A stretch of 64,000 bases of DNA from positions 28,948,516 through 29,012,515 of the forward strand of contig OV050030.1 of the NCBI GenBank assembly GCA_920105625.2, given 5' to 3'. The DNA is from Clusia tigrina (taxonomy: Eukaryota; Arthropoda; Insecta; Diptera; Clusiidae). The notes below the pieces were generated by a model. The model worked only from the letters and a program-made list of their open reading frames with translations. It was not told where the DNA came from and did no database searches. Made by a program: the position numbers and the translations under genes. Positions 1 through 12,309 of this stretch are shown here, piece by piece (the stretch's first letter is position 1; each line of letters begins with the position of its first letter).

Positions 1-100
1 TATCGACAAAAGTCGAGAGAGCCGAAAGAGCGCAAACACCCGCACGCACAGCAGAGCAAACAAACACACAAGCGAATATCCCAACTAGAGGACATGTACA

Positions 101-556
101 CTGCGGCCACACAATCAATTTCTTGCCCATCAAGTTCTCACAATTATTGTCTGTCAAAACCTGTTCAAGTTGCGTCTGTGACGTAGGCTTCATTCAACTT
201 GATGGGCAAGATGGTATTCAATTTATTTTGAAAATGCCGTCGTCACATATGTATGTGTAATAAAATATTTTATTTATCATACATTTACTATAAATTATTT
301 TATCTATATTTTTATTTTATTGCATGTATTTTAAAAAAAGGTTGATACATTTTTTTTAAATTTAATCTGGGTTTTCCTTTATTACTCAGTACCCACACAA
401 AACAGCTGCCAGATAATTGAAAGCCGAATTTATTATCGTCTTGAAACATAAATTGATAATCAGGTCGACGATCAAGTACTAAAAATATGTATGTGTTTGT
501 AAAAAGTATGAGTGAATCGCGGCTTGATGGTCAAGAAATTGATCGTGTGACCAGTG
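101..556. repeat. Inverted-repeat pair bounding about 455 bp
   Basis: Bases 105-134 and 521-550 are inverted copies of each other, with 27 of 30 positions matching around the core acaatcaatttcttg. A second, exact 16 bp inverted repeat lies inside (121-136 against 196-211), so part of the left arm can pair with a nearby partner as well as with the distant arm. No coding sequence is visible between the arms. This suggests a small foldback or MITE-type element, but I could not see a target-site duplication. Confidence 0.45.
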
Positions 557-713
557 GTAGGTATGTATCTGCGCAATAATATCCGAGACCACAGAGAAGC
601 GACACTTAGACGTAAAATTTTCTGACGTTTAAAAGATATGTTGTTGTTTATCATTAGTTGACAATTTGTATAGGTTTGTTTATCATTGGTTCTGAAGAAA
701 ATCGGCCACACTA

Positions 714-895
714 CTACCAAAGAAGAATAACAAAAGTCATTCAATTCCCACCATTTTTATTTACCGTTTCGACCATTTTTTTTGGTCACACATATAGTGA
801 ATGTGAATTTATTGTGTTTTATGTAAACATATTCCATATCACTGTAGTGAAAATAATAGGCAGTCTTCAAAATATACTAGTAAATTTAATAGTAA
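714..895 (+). repeat. Left inverted arm
   Basis: Starts at ctaccaaagaagaataa and runs through tttggtcacacatatagtg to about gtaaattt. It is the reverse complement, with scattered substitutions, of 4154-4329. Confidence 0.65.
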
Positions 896-1989
896 AAAAT
901 CAAGTGGTTAATTTACTAGTTCAAAACTTATCTATAAGTTAACCAGTTACTGACTTCTGCGGCACTTCATTACCGTGTATACTAAATTTTTCCTTTCTTG
1001 TCAATTTAATAAAAAAAGGAAGTAAAGTCAAACATTTGAAATTGAAGAAAAACAGTTCGTTTTAGAATTTCAACCACTTTTTCTAATTCATCATTTTAGA
1101 GATAAATCTTCAAGTTAACGCGTGTTTTAAAATATCCGCAAATTGTTCGCAAAGAAGGGTGGAAATGCGGCATCATGAATTAACATGCTGAATTAATACA
1201 CTGCTAATTTATACACAAAAATTATTTTACATGTCGAGTACACATTATTATATTATGTACATACATATATATGAATTTTACATATATATATATATATATA
1301 TATGAGTTTTACTAGTATTTTAACTAGTTGGTTTCACTGCTGGGATGTTGTCTAAAATAGGGAATATTCGGAGGAAAAAATCAGAATAAATCACGGCTAC
1401 ATTCAAATTAAACTTTTAGGGAGACACTTCATTTGTATTTTAAAACGAACTGCGAAACTTCTAAAAAAAAGGTGATAAGAAATAAAAAAAAAATTTTATT
1501 ATTTAATTTGAAGTTGAAAACTCAAATGTTATCAAGTTCATTTAATAAATTATACCATAATACGCACCATAGTAATCATAAGTTGTAGAATCATAATTCT
1601 TTGGTTTTTTGGCATGATATTATACTACTAATAACTAAAATTTTTAATAAAAATTCGACTGCCCCAGTAACAACCCTCTGTGTGCATATTTAACTATGGC
1701 CATGAATGAATGAAAGAGCACAGGGGAGATCAAACGTAGTGTTTCTTTCTATAAGAATGTGGAAGAAAATATTTTAGTTTATCGAATTAATTTTTTTAAC
1801 TTAAACACTACTGCAATATTTCGACTTGTGGATCTTGAGGGTTCATTGACAATAAGAAATTATCAAAAAATTGTATGTTTTCACTTATTTTGAGAAGATA
1901 AGTGAATTGAGGAATTACGATAGTTAGAGTTAAAGGGGTGCACTGTATTTTTACCACTACAAACATCAATTTAAAAACCTTCTCACACT

Positions 1990-2101
1990 AGCAGAACGCG
2001 CACAAATACATTCATATCAACTGTCTATTCTATATGTTCTTTGCTAGCAGAACTCGCACAAATGCATTCATATCAAGTGTATATTCTATATGTTCTTTGC
2101 T
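1990..2101 (+). repeat. 56 bp tandem duplication, two copies
   Basis: Copies at 1990-2045 and 2046-2101 abut exactly and differ at only a few positions. Each begins agcagaac and ends ttctttgct. It lies in non-coding AT-rich DNA. Confidence 0.85.
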
Positions 2102-3263
2102 ACTATAGTGTTGCACATAAGTTAGTGAGCGCAAAACAAGGTAATTTCTCTGTATTCCCCGATACTACCATGCATATTTGATTGTAAAAAGTTTTTTTTC
2201 TCAAAAGAAATTACGAATTAGATACAAAATACATTTACAAGGTTTTATTAATAGAAGACCGCTCTCCGAATTTCGTTCTCTCACAGTCATAATAAGTGTT
2301 AAAATGAATAAACAATGCTGCTTCTTTTGTAAATTTTGGCCGCTATTTTCGGGCTTTGCACTTTTTTTCGTATTAAGTAAAAACTCAAGTGCCTTTTTTT
2401 TGGTTTTTTCTTTTATTATTCTTTACAAACAAAATTATGCATACATACATACAACAACTAACACAACTCAAAATAATATTTTTAATTATTTATTATTGCC
2501 AATTATTCCCTTTTTTTTGAGTTCTTAATTGTCTATTTAAATATTTAATTCGAAAATACATTCGACATTTCAAAAAAAATCTTTTTACCGCATTTGGTAA
2601 ATTAACTTCAGTGCTTAATTCTATCAACTTTTCACGGAAATTATTGCAGTGCACAATTTTATTATTATTGAACTCAATAAATATTATTGAAAGGTATTGT
2701 ATATAAAAATTAATATAGCTTTATTTATCTTTATTCTTACATTATCTACATTAATAACTGTATTACACAGTGTCTGAGTATTATTTAAAACCGACGGAAC
2801 TGCACACTGTGAGAGTCTTGGTCTTTTAGTCACTGGACCTTGCTAAATATTGCACACAATTTTCCGATGAAGAAAGCGGCAGCAAACGCTTTTTCAATGT
2901 TCCATGAAAAACTGATGGCACTGAATTTGGGAAGAGTAGCACTTTTTCAGTTGTGGCGGATTCCAGATTTTTTTTAAAATCACTATTCACAAATTTTTTT
3001 CACACACATTTTTCAGGTTTCTTGTAACTCAACGCCATAATCCACGATCCACCGATTTCGCTTTATTGCGTCTTTAGGTACGCTGAAAAATTTAACATTT
3101 TCAGTTCTCCATGTATTAATGCAAATAACACAACGATAATCCACCTTTTTTTTATTATTCTTTAATTATTTCATTTTAACTAATTTTCACAACACTTTGG
3201 AAGCCGACTACAATAATTTATTTGTTTCCAATCGCTATATCCCTTTTTTAGTTTTATCGTATG

Positions 3264-3738
3264 TAACATAGTGTCTCGACTAGCTATAATTCATGGCAAT
3301 GTTCATGTTCATATCAGAGTAGCTGATGGCTGTCAGAATATGAAGTGGGCAAATTATGTTAAAAGATTTCATTTTTACAATGGCTTTGAACAGTAAACAA
3401 CAGAGATGCGTTCTCGCATTGAATGCTTTAAGAGAGTTAAAAAAACTGCAATCATAAATTAAAGAGTTTGTAATTGCACAAACACTCAAATTCTCGATAA
3501 ATAATTATTAAATTATTGATTTCGCTTCTATTAAATTTAATTTGTGCCATTTTTAAAAAGACAAACGTTAAAATCGAATGAAACTTCAAATGTATGTCAG
3601 GGTTTCTGGCAGAACTGCTGTCTTGACATAATGTTTAATTTTTTTGGTATGACATTAACATATGGAGTCTCCACTCAACATTTTGATGTTAAGACATGAA
3701 CATTGCCATGATTTATAGCTAGTCGAGACACTATGCAA
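3264..3738. mobile_element. 475 bp TIR element (MITE-like) nested in the long-arm element
   Basis: Terminal inverted repeats at 3264-3308 and 3694-3738 match at 42 of 45 positions; the shared core includes gtgtctcgactagctata. The interior has no transposase-like frame. Size, TIR length and lack of coding capacity fit a non-autonomous DNA transposon. Flanks show no clear target-site duplication, so superfamily is open. Confidence 0.65.
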
Positions 3739-4153
3739 CATTCGTTAAGAGAGACGATTTGACAGATTTGTTGACCGTTTTCCTCTCACTCTCTCAATTA
3801 ATCCTACCTTGTAAATGTATGTATTTTGTTAGATATATCTTTTGATAGTTAGCTTATTTTTTCTCTATTATATTCTTACCTTTCTCTCTCAGTGTTTAAT
3901 TGAAGATCATGGTAAAGACAATATATTGTTTTTGCTACCAACAACAGTTCGATGGAATTCTTAATTTGCTCCAAAAGAGCGAACTAAAAAAGCTATCCTT
4001 TGGCCGTCATGTACTAATATTGAGTCAAATTTGACTGATTGAAATTAGTTTCTTTCGTTCTGCGAGACTTGTTCCAACCAAAGTTATAGTAATATTTACT
4101 CTCTCTCTCTTTTGTTCCCGTTTTGGTAGAAATAATCATAGAGCAAGAATGAT

Positions 4154-4329
4154 AAAATTTTGTAGTATATTTAGAAGACTGTCTATAATTTTCACTACAG
4201 GGATATGGAATACGTGTACAACAAACACAATAAATTCAAATACACTATATGTGTGACCAAAAAAAAGTGGTCGTAACAGTAAATTAATATGGAGCGAATT
4301 AAATGTCTTTTCTTATTCTTCTTTGGTAT
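4154..4329 (-). repeat. Right inverted arm
   Basis: Reverse-complement partner of 714-895. The block aaccaaaaaaaag..., the tcactacaggga block and the agaagactgtctataatt block occur in the same order as in the left arm. Confidence 0.65.
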
Positions 4330-5671
4330 GTGCTTACTCAATTTTTACGAATACAACGTAACAAACGAAGAAAGTGTGTTCTCACAATTAAGTGGAGTAT
4401 TTTTGTATAAAGAGCATAACTTAAACGTCAAATTTTTTACCGTATGAAAAAAAACATATACAGTATATGTGAGTTCACCTCGAAAAAACGGGTGCCTTTC
4501 TACTAAAAATTTCATACTACAAAATTGTAGTAGGAAAAGAAAAAAAGGAACAATCAGAATAAGAGTTTATTACTTTATAGTATTTTTTATTAGTAAAATG
4601 GAATAATAATAGATTACAGAATAATAATAATAAGAAAAATTTGTATGCAACAATATTTAAATTATTTTTTTGTCCACCTCCATATTATTATATATATTAA
4701 TGAAAAGTTAGCTTTTTTTAAACATTACATATCTAAAAATAAATCCATTGATTTTAGTAAATATAATGCATTGTTGGTATACAATTTCGTGTTAAATTTA
4801 TTGTTCTTATATCCGTATCGTGCTAATTAAATATTTTATAAAATTGTAATAAAAGTATACAAATTTCGAGTGAAAACTTTGTATGGGCCACCCCAAACAC
4901 AAATTCACCTTTCATGAAAAATAGCAGCTGGAAAAATATAAATTGTTTATAAATTGATATCTTCAATTGAAAAAGCAGTTAAATTAAGTATAAAATCGAT
5001 TATTGTATAAATAATTTCCAGTAATTAGATTCAGATACCTACATGAGGTAATTAATGTAAATGAATGGAAATAGTGAATGTACGAGTAAATGAATGTAGT
5101 AGCATTTTTAGTTTGGGATATTCCACAGTATTTTCAGATCATGTAAATTGTGGATCTATAAAAGTATAAATATTAAATCTATAAAGTATAATATGTTGCG
5201 ATGTGAAAAGTAATCATATATATTTAAATCATATAGTATTTATAATAATTGTGTAGCATTTTCCACACCACCTTTCAAGGTGTTCGGTTCCCCTGTAGGC
5301 ATATGCCACCCTTTATAAATCATTATTTTTATTTAAAGTTTAAAATATTAAATTAAATAGCATTATATAATCAATGAATCCAAAAGAAATGTTAAAACAT
5401 AAAATAATTAGATAAATTAGCAAACAATAATAAATAATTGAGAACAGTAATAAATAAATAATATAATATATTTAAAGAGAACAATTTAAATCATATGTAG
5501 ATTATATGGTTCGGTTAAATAATAATCTATTGCTAATAATATTCATATTGCGTATCCATATTGCACCCACTGAGTGATTGGCACTAAAAATTATCTATTA
5601 CATGATAAAATATTCGCAAGTGTGAAATAAAAAGAATCTTATTTTTAAAATTGGGTTCAGTTGCATCTCTA
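4330..5671. other. AT-rich non-coding stretch
   Basis: No gene, RNA or mobile-element domain was recognised. Short open frames here, such as 4645-4830, have no motif and AT-biased composition and look like chance. Confidence 0.6.
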
Positions 5672-6307
5672 TTAAAAAATTTTAGGACAAAGTAAATTCG
5701 AATTCATATAAAAAGAGCTAACATGAGAGTGGTTGTGCAATTGTTGCAACAAATAAAATGTATCTAGCATTGGCTCAAAAACTAATTGACTAACTCCATT
5801 TCTATGGCAAACCTCATTAAAATGTGTGGGAAATTGTTCCTCTAATTTATCCATGTATGCAATGAATGCTGGTGGAGGCTTCACAAGGTTACAATTATCA
5901 ATTTGCTTTTCTACTGTGAAGAGGAACTCGTCTGAAACTTCTTCATCTCCAAAAAAAGGTGAGGGTTCTAAGCAATTGTGGGATTTTTACAGCTTTAATT
6001 AAAGGTACCCACAAACATAAGCGAAAGCATTTCTCTGCATAAATATTGATTCATTAATGTTGTCATCAAACTGAACGGAGTTAAAACTAATATCCTGAAT
6101 GTTAGGAATATCTTGGGAACTTTGCCAAGATAATTCTTGACTTAAATTTTGATGACACATATTTTGTAAAGCAGAAAAAACCATTGGAACATTATTAAAA
6201 TCTGAAACTGGCTTACAATTGCCCTTCACTATATCTACATATTGTAGACCCGAATGCTTTTGAAATATGCCTAAAAATGCATGAGGCGTAATTCTAACAG
6301 AATTCAT
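5672..6307 (-). pseudogene. Decayed DNA-transposase-like fragment (P-element-like, tentative)
   Basis: One minus-strand frame of about 212 codons runs through this stretch, broken by TAA codons at 5999-6001 and 5987-5989. The first part ends in NAFAYVCGYL, followed after the stops by a short acidic stretch, then EKQIDNCNLVKPPPAF and a segment rich in His and Leu. A hydrophobic/aromatic 'YVxGYL' followed by a Cys/His-containing region is reminiscent of the C-terminal part of P-element-type (THAP-associated) transposases, but no catalytic residues or THAP domain are visible. The shared frame on both sides of the stops supports a once-continuous protein. The family assignment is inference; the 'formerly coding' call is better supported than the name. 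Confidence 0.4.
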
Positions 6308-7204
6308 TTAATCACTCTCAATCACTACTTCACTCTACAAAATATTAAATGCTTTAGTTTCCGATTAAGGCACCCATTACGACTATTTTTCTTAATGGGT
6401 TGTTAAGAATATTTTTATTTTTATTGTGATATTCAATTGCTTGATTATTATATAGTTTTTTGATAAATTCTGAAGGAATATTTAAGTCAATGAAGTCAAC
6501 GAATTTAATTAAATGTTTCTTGCAAGACTATAGTATTAGAATTATAGTATATTATAGTATTGCTTGCATACGCGGCATTGAGCGATTCATAAAATTGTAG
6601 ATAAGATATTGTACGCTACATAGTATTTGTTATAATTTAGCTAATTGGGTGTTTGTGATATTAATTCGTAATAATAATAAATAAAATAACGTAATTATAT
6701 AAATTATCAAATCTATTTATGTGAAAATTAGTATTTGAAATAATACTGAATAGATTATTAAATGTAGTCATGCTTTCGCAAGAGCATTATATATACATTT
6801 TCATTCAAAAAATTCCGTTGGCAACTCTTACAAAGTGAAAAACTAATCCGATAGTGATAATAAAATTTAACAAAAATCGAGGTATTTAATGAGAAAATAA
6901 TAACAATTTCGCACAAGCGGGAAAGTGCAAAATTTTCTGCGTCGGAAGAGTGCCGAGTGCAGTGATTCTGAAAACAACTAACTTAAAATTCTTTAATTTT
7001 TAAATAAAGTGTAAAAACAATAACAAAATATACAAAAATAAAAACAACAAAATTATAAAGTGAGAAACAACAAATAATCACAAAGTGAGACAACCGCAAA
7101 ATAGCACTGCTATTATACGGTTATGTATGTACACAAATACGTTAAATTAAAAGCGGCTTAGCAAGTATCTAGTGTAGAGGTGCCAAAGTTCATTTTAAAC
7201 AAAA
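6308..7204. other. AT-rich non-coding stretch
   Basis: Nothing recognised. A-rich and TTATT-rich sequence with no convincing open frame. Confidence 0.6.
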
Positions 7205-7385
7205 ATAAAAAATTAGAAACTCACACCCCGAGGGTCGCAGGTTGAAATCCTGCCACGGGCTTGGTCTCCAAAATGCTTCTTTCTATAAAATCATTTTCTC
7301 TTCGAGTCGAAAACCTCTGCAGCTAGTACTCATTCCCCTAACACCTTGCAATCATAATTAATTATGGTGTAAGATATAATAATAA
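7205..7385 (+). mobile_element. SINE-like copy 1 (tRNA-type B box)
   Basis: The copy starts near ttagaaactcaca, carries a B-box-like gcaggttgaaatcctgcc, then ccaaaatgcttctttct, and ends in ataattaattat followed by an ATA-repeat tail. A second copy in reverse orientation at 13248-13405 shares these blocks in the same order. A tRNA-related internal promoter segment, small size and a simple-repeat tail are the features of a SINE. It directly abuts the 5' end of the jockey-type LINE. No transcription evidence is available from sequence. Confidence 0.55.
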
Positions 7386-7397
7386 TAATAAAAACAA

Positions 7398-8860
7398 ATG
7401 GGTGTAGACCGCACCCCACCTAGAGGGGAAGTCAACAACAAGAAGAGCAACAACAACAACAGCAACACCGAGAAAAACAACATCAGGATCAACAACAGCA
7501 GCATCAACAACTGCAAACACAAAAGAAACCCCTTCTTCAGAATCCGCTCCAAAATTCCTGGAGTCCTCAATGCCCCTCGCCACAATCAAGCTCGTCTTTT
7601 CCAAATAAAAACAGCTCTCAACAAACTGTCCAACAACAAATTGATCAGCTTCAACGCCAGCTTCAGCTGCTATACAAACAACAGCAACCAGTTGCCTCTC
7701 GCCACGTCACAGTAAGTGTACCCTCCCACGACGAGGACTGGAAAACGGTTCTAAACAAGAAAAGGCAGAGAGAGAGTCCAGGTAAGACAAAGACCACTCA
7801 AAAACCAGCGAAACTTGAAAAATACTGGCTAGGAGATCCGAAAGGCACCGAAAATCGATTTTCGTCCCTAGAAGAAGTTGAAGAATGTGACCAAAAAAAT
7901 ACAGAACATAAAGAAAAAGTCTCTAAGCCCCCACCAATATTTGTTGACAGAGTTACCAATATAGCTCCTCTAATGAAACTATTCTCTGAAGCTGCTCCAA
8001 ATTCATACGAATTAAAGCTCATAAACAATGAGCAAGTTAAAATCCAGGCATTTTCTCCAGAAGCCTACAAGACAATAGTCAACCAGCTTGAACAAAGCAA
8101 AACAAGAAAGAGGCTTCAAAGTAGTACTGAAAAATATGCACCCATCTATAGGCACAGATGAAATAACCCAAGCCCTGCAAAACCTCGGTCACTCTGTCAC
8201 GAATATTTGGAACATAAAGCGAAGAAACACAAAAAAGCCTCTGCCAATGTTTATCATTGAACTTCAAACAAACTCAAACAATAAAGAAATTTATAAAATA
8301 CCTGTTTCATACAAAAATTGTTTTTGAGCCCCCCCGACCGACTCGCGTTATTCCGCAATGCGCTAACTGTCAGCAGTATGGGCATACAAAAACGTACTGT
8401 CGCAGGAAACCAATGTGCATTAAATGCGCCGGAAGCCACACGTCTTCAGATTGTGTACGTAAAAGCAGATCAGATGAAGTCAAAGGCGCCTTGTGTGAAG
8501 GCAAACTACAAAGGTTGTGTAGTCTATAAAAATCTTCAGAAAATGAAATACCCACAATTAAGGAAAAACGACAATTTACCCATGAATCCTACTCAACAAC
8601 AGGAAGTTCTGGTAAATCCCAGTACATCAAAACAAACTCAAAATATACTTTCATACGCTCAGGCACTGAAACACTCAACACAAGCAACTAATGAAAACAC
8701 AACGGCCCTACCAATTAATACTGTTCCTGCAGAAACCCAAGCTCCGAACGAAATGCGAGAAATGATAATGCTACTCCGGCAAGTCATGCAACAAATCACA
8801 ACAATGATGAACTTATTAGTGACCCTCACGACTAAGAATTGCTCATCCTCAATCCCTTAA
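7398..8860 (+). pseudogene. LINE ORF1 (gag-like, PRE_C2HC and zinc knuckles), frameshifted
   Basis: The protein would be the nucleic-acid-binding ORF1 product that packages LINE RNA. It is read from several frames: a Gln-rich N-terminal stretch from about 7424, a central region to about 8100, a segment GFKVVLKNMHPSIG typical of the PRE_C2HC domain (8115-8327), then zinc knuckles CANCQQYGHTKTYC and CIKCAGSHTSSDC, and a third Cys block near YKGCVVYK. At least three frame changes are needed (near 8100, 8325 and 8500). The Gln-rich frame lacks its own ATG; an ATG at 7398 is in another frame. The C-terminal tail ends at 8860 and overlaps the start of ORF2. CCHC knuckles plus PRE_C2HC are known jockey-clade ORF1 features. 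Confidence 0.8.
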
Positions 8861-11521
8861 AAATCATTCTATGGAACGCTAATGGGCTGTCAAAACATTT
8901 ATTAGAAATTAAAAAATTCCTTAAAGCATACGAAATAGATATACTCCTAATATCTGAAACCCATTTCACCAACAAAAGCCATTTTCAGATTCCGAACTTT
9001 AAGTTTTATCACACCCTGCACCCAGATAATAAGGCTCATGCAGGTTCAACAATATTAATACGCAATAATATAAATCACTGTGAGAGCACATCTTATCGCA
9101 CAGAAGCTATACAAGCCACGAATATAATTGTTGATGACTGGAAAGGGCCAATTACAATTTCCGCTGTCTACAGCCCAGCTAAACACACAATAAAAATGGA
9201 GGAGTATGAGAAATTCTTTAAGACCCTTGGCAATAGATTCCTAGCTGGAGGAGACTATAATGCAAAGCACACATACTGGGGTTCCCGTCTCACTACACCA
9301 AAAGGTCGACAGCTTTATGCGGCCATTGGAAAATTAAATTTACTCCCTGTCTCTTCAGGTACACCAACATACTGGCCAACAGATGTAAGAAAAATTCCCG
9401 ACTTGTTTGAGTTCTGTGTGACGAAAGGTATCATGCTTAGTGATCTTAAATGTAGCCCATGTTTTGAGCTGTCTTCTGACCACTCTCCAGTTCTCGTCGA
9501 GCTTAACAACAATCTTGCCCTTCTTCACAGTCAATGTAGCTTACATAATCACAAACTGATTGGAATCGCTTCCGATATATGGTATCTTCCACAATTGATT
9601 TAAAACTATCACTGAAATCTGAAGAAGACATCATTGCGGCTGTTGAACACTTCAACAACTGCCTGCAACAAGCTGCGTGGGACTCCAACCCCCCACTGAA
9701 TGAACGAAAATCAACGAACATCTCCAAACCTATAAAAGAAAAACTGAGAGAAAAGCGATATGCCAGAAAAAAGTGGCAACAAACTAGACATCCAGAGGAC
9801 AAGAAAAAATTAAATGCGCTTACAAAAGAACTTAAAAAGATCCTTAATAACGAACGAAACACCCAACTCCATCATTACCTTAGTAATCTCGATGCAACAG
9901 CTGCTATAGAATACTCTCTCTGGAAAGCAACTAGGAATCTAAAGAGACCCACAATGTTCCAATCCGCTTTACGAATGGAAAATAACGAATGGGCTAAAAG
10001 TGACCTTGAAAGAGCAGTCACATTTGCCCGACACTTAAAAAAAGTATTTACCCCAAATGAAATCGAGCCCCCAGCATGTTTAACAGAAGAAGTGAAAAGT
10101 GTTCTGAGTAATACCCATCAGATGGACCTACCCATACGTAAATTTTCCAAATCTGAAGTGAAAGCAGCTATTGATAAGCTAAATATTAAAAAAGCCCCTG
10201 GGTACGACCTTATCACTGGAAAAATAGTAAAACAACTTCCAGAAGAAGGAGTGACATATCTTACCTACTTATTTAACGCGGTACTAACATCTGGCTTTAT
10301 ACCTCCCCAATGGAAAGTGTCACAATTAAAAATGATTCTCAAACCCGGAAAAAGCGCTGATAAAGTTGAATCGTATCGCCCAATTAGCTTGTTACCGATT
10401 GCTTCTAAACTCATGGAAACCCTTTTCCTGAAAAGATTACTCCCAGTTATAGAAGAGCGAAAGCTAATTCCAAATCATCAATTTGGATTCAGGAAAAAAC
10501 ACAGCACAATCGAACAGGTTCATAGGATTGTTGAGTATATGCACACTGCATTCGAACATTAAAAATATTATACAGCAGCGTTTCTTGATATCTCGCAAGC
10601 ATTTGATCGCGTTTGGCACGATGGCTTGCTTTACAAAATAAAAACTACACTCCCCATTAACTACTATGTGTTAATCAAGTCCTATCTTACAAATATATAT
10701 TTTTTCGTAAAGCAAGGTGAGGAACAATCTGAGCTCCATGAAAGCTCAGCAGGCGTACCCCAAGGAAGTGTCATGGGCCCAATACTTTATCTACTTCACA
10801 CGTACGACTTACCATCAGCTGAAGGAGTCACCATAGGTACCTTTGCAGATGCACTGCTGTCTTAGCTGTTGACACTCTCCCACACTTAGCTTCCTCTAAA
10901 ATCCAGAGTGGGCTAAACAAAATTACTGACTGGCTAAAAAAATGGAAAATCAAGTTGAACGAAACAAAATCAGTCCAGGTTACATTCACTCTGAAACGAA
11001 ACACCTGCCCACCCGTTAAACTCAACGGCATAAATATACCCCAATGTAATGAGGCTAGATACCTTGGGATGCACCTCGACAGAACATTAACTTGGAAAAC
11101 ACATATATTTACAAAACGAAAATCACTCGGTATAAAGCGCAGAAATCTACACTGGCTCTTGAATCGAAACTCCAAAGTCTCAATCGATAGCAAATTGCTC
11201 TTGTATTCAGCAATTTTAAAACCAGTTTGGACATACGGTATTCAGCTGTGGGGCACTGCGGCAACTTCCAATGTTGAAATACTTCAAAGATTCCAATCAA
11301 ATACCCTAAGAATGATTGTAAACGCGCCCTATTATGTCACAAACAACCAAATCCATCGTGACCTCAAAGTTCCTACAGTCGCTCAAGAAATAAAAAAGCT
11401 CTCTACTTCGCACAATCTGAGACTCCTAGTCCACCCAAATCCACTGATATCGGAACTCACTTCCAACCCCTTCACTTTCATCCGACTGAAGAGAAAATCC
11501 ACAACAGATCTCCTGTGCTAA
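8839..11521 (+). pseudogene. LINE ORF2 (APE endonuclease and reverse transcriptase), broken
   Basis: The N-terminal endonuclease keeps WNANGL, ISETH, GGDYNAKH and SSDHSPV, the catalytic signatures of APE-type nucleases (8870-9500). After a frameshift near 9570 the reverse transcriptase follows: KKAPGYD, SYRPISLLP, QFGFRKKHSTIEQVHR, then an in-frame TAA at about 10560, FLDISQAFDRVWHD and AGVPQGSVMGP. At about 10848 the catalytic FADD box reads FAD and then shifts frame, as if 2 nt were lost, destroying the second Asp. The C-terminal region (KPVWTYGIQLWGTA, IHRDLKVPT) is intact to 11521. There is no RNase H. The copy cannot make active polymerase. Confidence 0.87.
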
Positions 11522-11670
11522 TAGGCAATGGCTGCACCACTGGGTGTAGTCCATAAAAGACAGTAAATACAAAAATTAGTCTTAAGTTATTAAATATTGC
11601 TGAATGTGATTGAATGTAACAGATTGCAATAAAATATTTGGATATTAAAAAAATAAAATAAAATAAAATT

Positions 11671-12309
11671 CCGCAGAATTCATATATTTAAATACTGCTT
11701 TTGCATTGGAGTTTTAAAATTTGACTAATACATTGCAATTAGCCTGGAATACAGTTTGTATTCATTAGATTTTTTAGCTATTAAAATGCCCTCAAAAATA
11801 GTTGTTTCAAAACAAAAACAAAGTATATAACATTTATTTAATTAAATATACGTACAGAATACTGTTGCTTTTTTCTCTTATATTAATTACTAAACATTTA
11901 AAGTAAGTTTCAGAACATAATTTAATAATAATAGATAAATATTTTATTATAATCGATAAATATTTTATTTATTTTATTAAATTCATTAAAAAGAATAAAC
12001 AAGCGAAAAAAATTATAAATTAATATAAGAGTTAAATAATAGATTTAAAAAATGTATCTGATTAGCATGTAGAGTGGTGTACCTAATAATAGTAATCATC
12101 AAAATTATTAATTAGAAAAACTATTCACTAAATTGAATTTGGTACTTTTTGGAGTGAGAATAGTATTAAAAGCTTAACGAACGACAACCCCAAATAGTGT
12201 TTTTTTTTCCAAAACTCACCAGTTTGTTTACATCCAGTGGGGAAAAAATTGCCAGCAATACAGGTGTATTCTGTGAATTTATAAGTTAGTTTCATTTATC
12301 ATTTTCTCT
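11671..12309. other. AT-rich intergenic sequence upstream of the odorant-binding-protein gene
   Basis: No coding or repeat signal recognised. This is the candidate upstream regulatory region of the gene at 12394. Confidence 0.5.

Larger units (their letters stand above)
714..4329. mobile_element. About 3.6 kb element with long inverted arms, non-coding
   Basis: The two ends are inverted copies of each other over about 180 bp, roughly 80 % or more identical by eye, both beginning taccaaagaagaataa. Weaker similarity continues outward (about 600-713 against 4330-4440, sharing a gacgttta block at matching distance), so the full arms may be near 290 bp. The interior is AT-rich, has no convincing reading frame, and contains a separate TIR element at 3264-3738 and a 56 bp tandem duplication. 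Long inverted arms with no transposase suggest a foldback or non-autonomous DNA transposon. Two independent opposed insertions of one repeat remain possible. Confidence 0.55.
7390..11670 (+). mobile_element. Jockey-type LINE, near full length, defective
   Basis: The order is gag-like ORF1, endonuclease, reverse transcriptase, a short 3' untranslated region and an A-rich tail (AAAATA repeats, about 11648-11670). There is no RNase H domain and no LTR, as in the jockey clade. Both ORFs carry frameshifts or stops. Target-site duplications were not resolved, because both ends lie next to AT-rich simple sequence. A related but different copy lies at 20.5-25.6 kb. Confidence 0.85.

Noticed and set aside
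2178..2528. 116-codon plus-strand frame
   Set aside because: Phe/Lys/Asn-rich composition follows the AT content; no motif; it lies in the non-coding inverted-arm element.
7358..7604. Minus-strand frames over the LINE ORF1 start
   Set aside because: Shadows of the Gln-codon-rich ORF1; Leu/Val repeats arise from the reverse of CAA/CAG runs.
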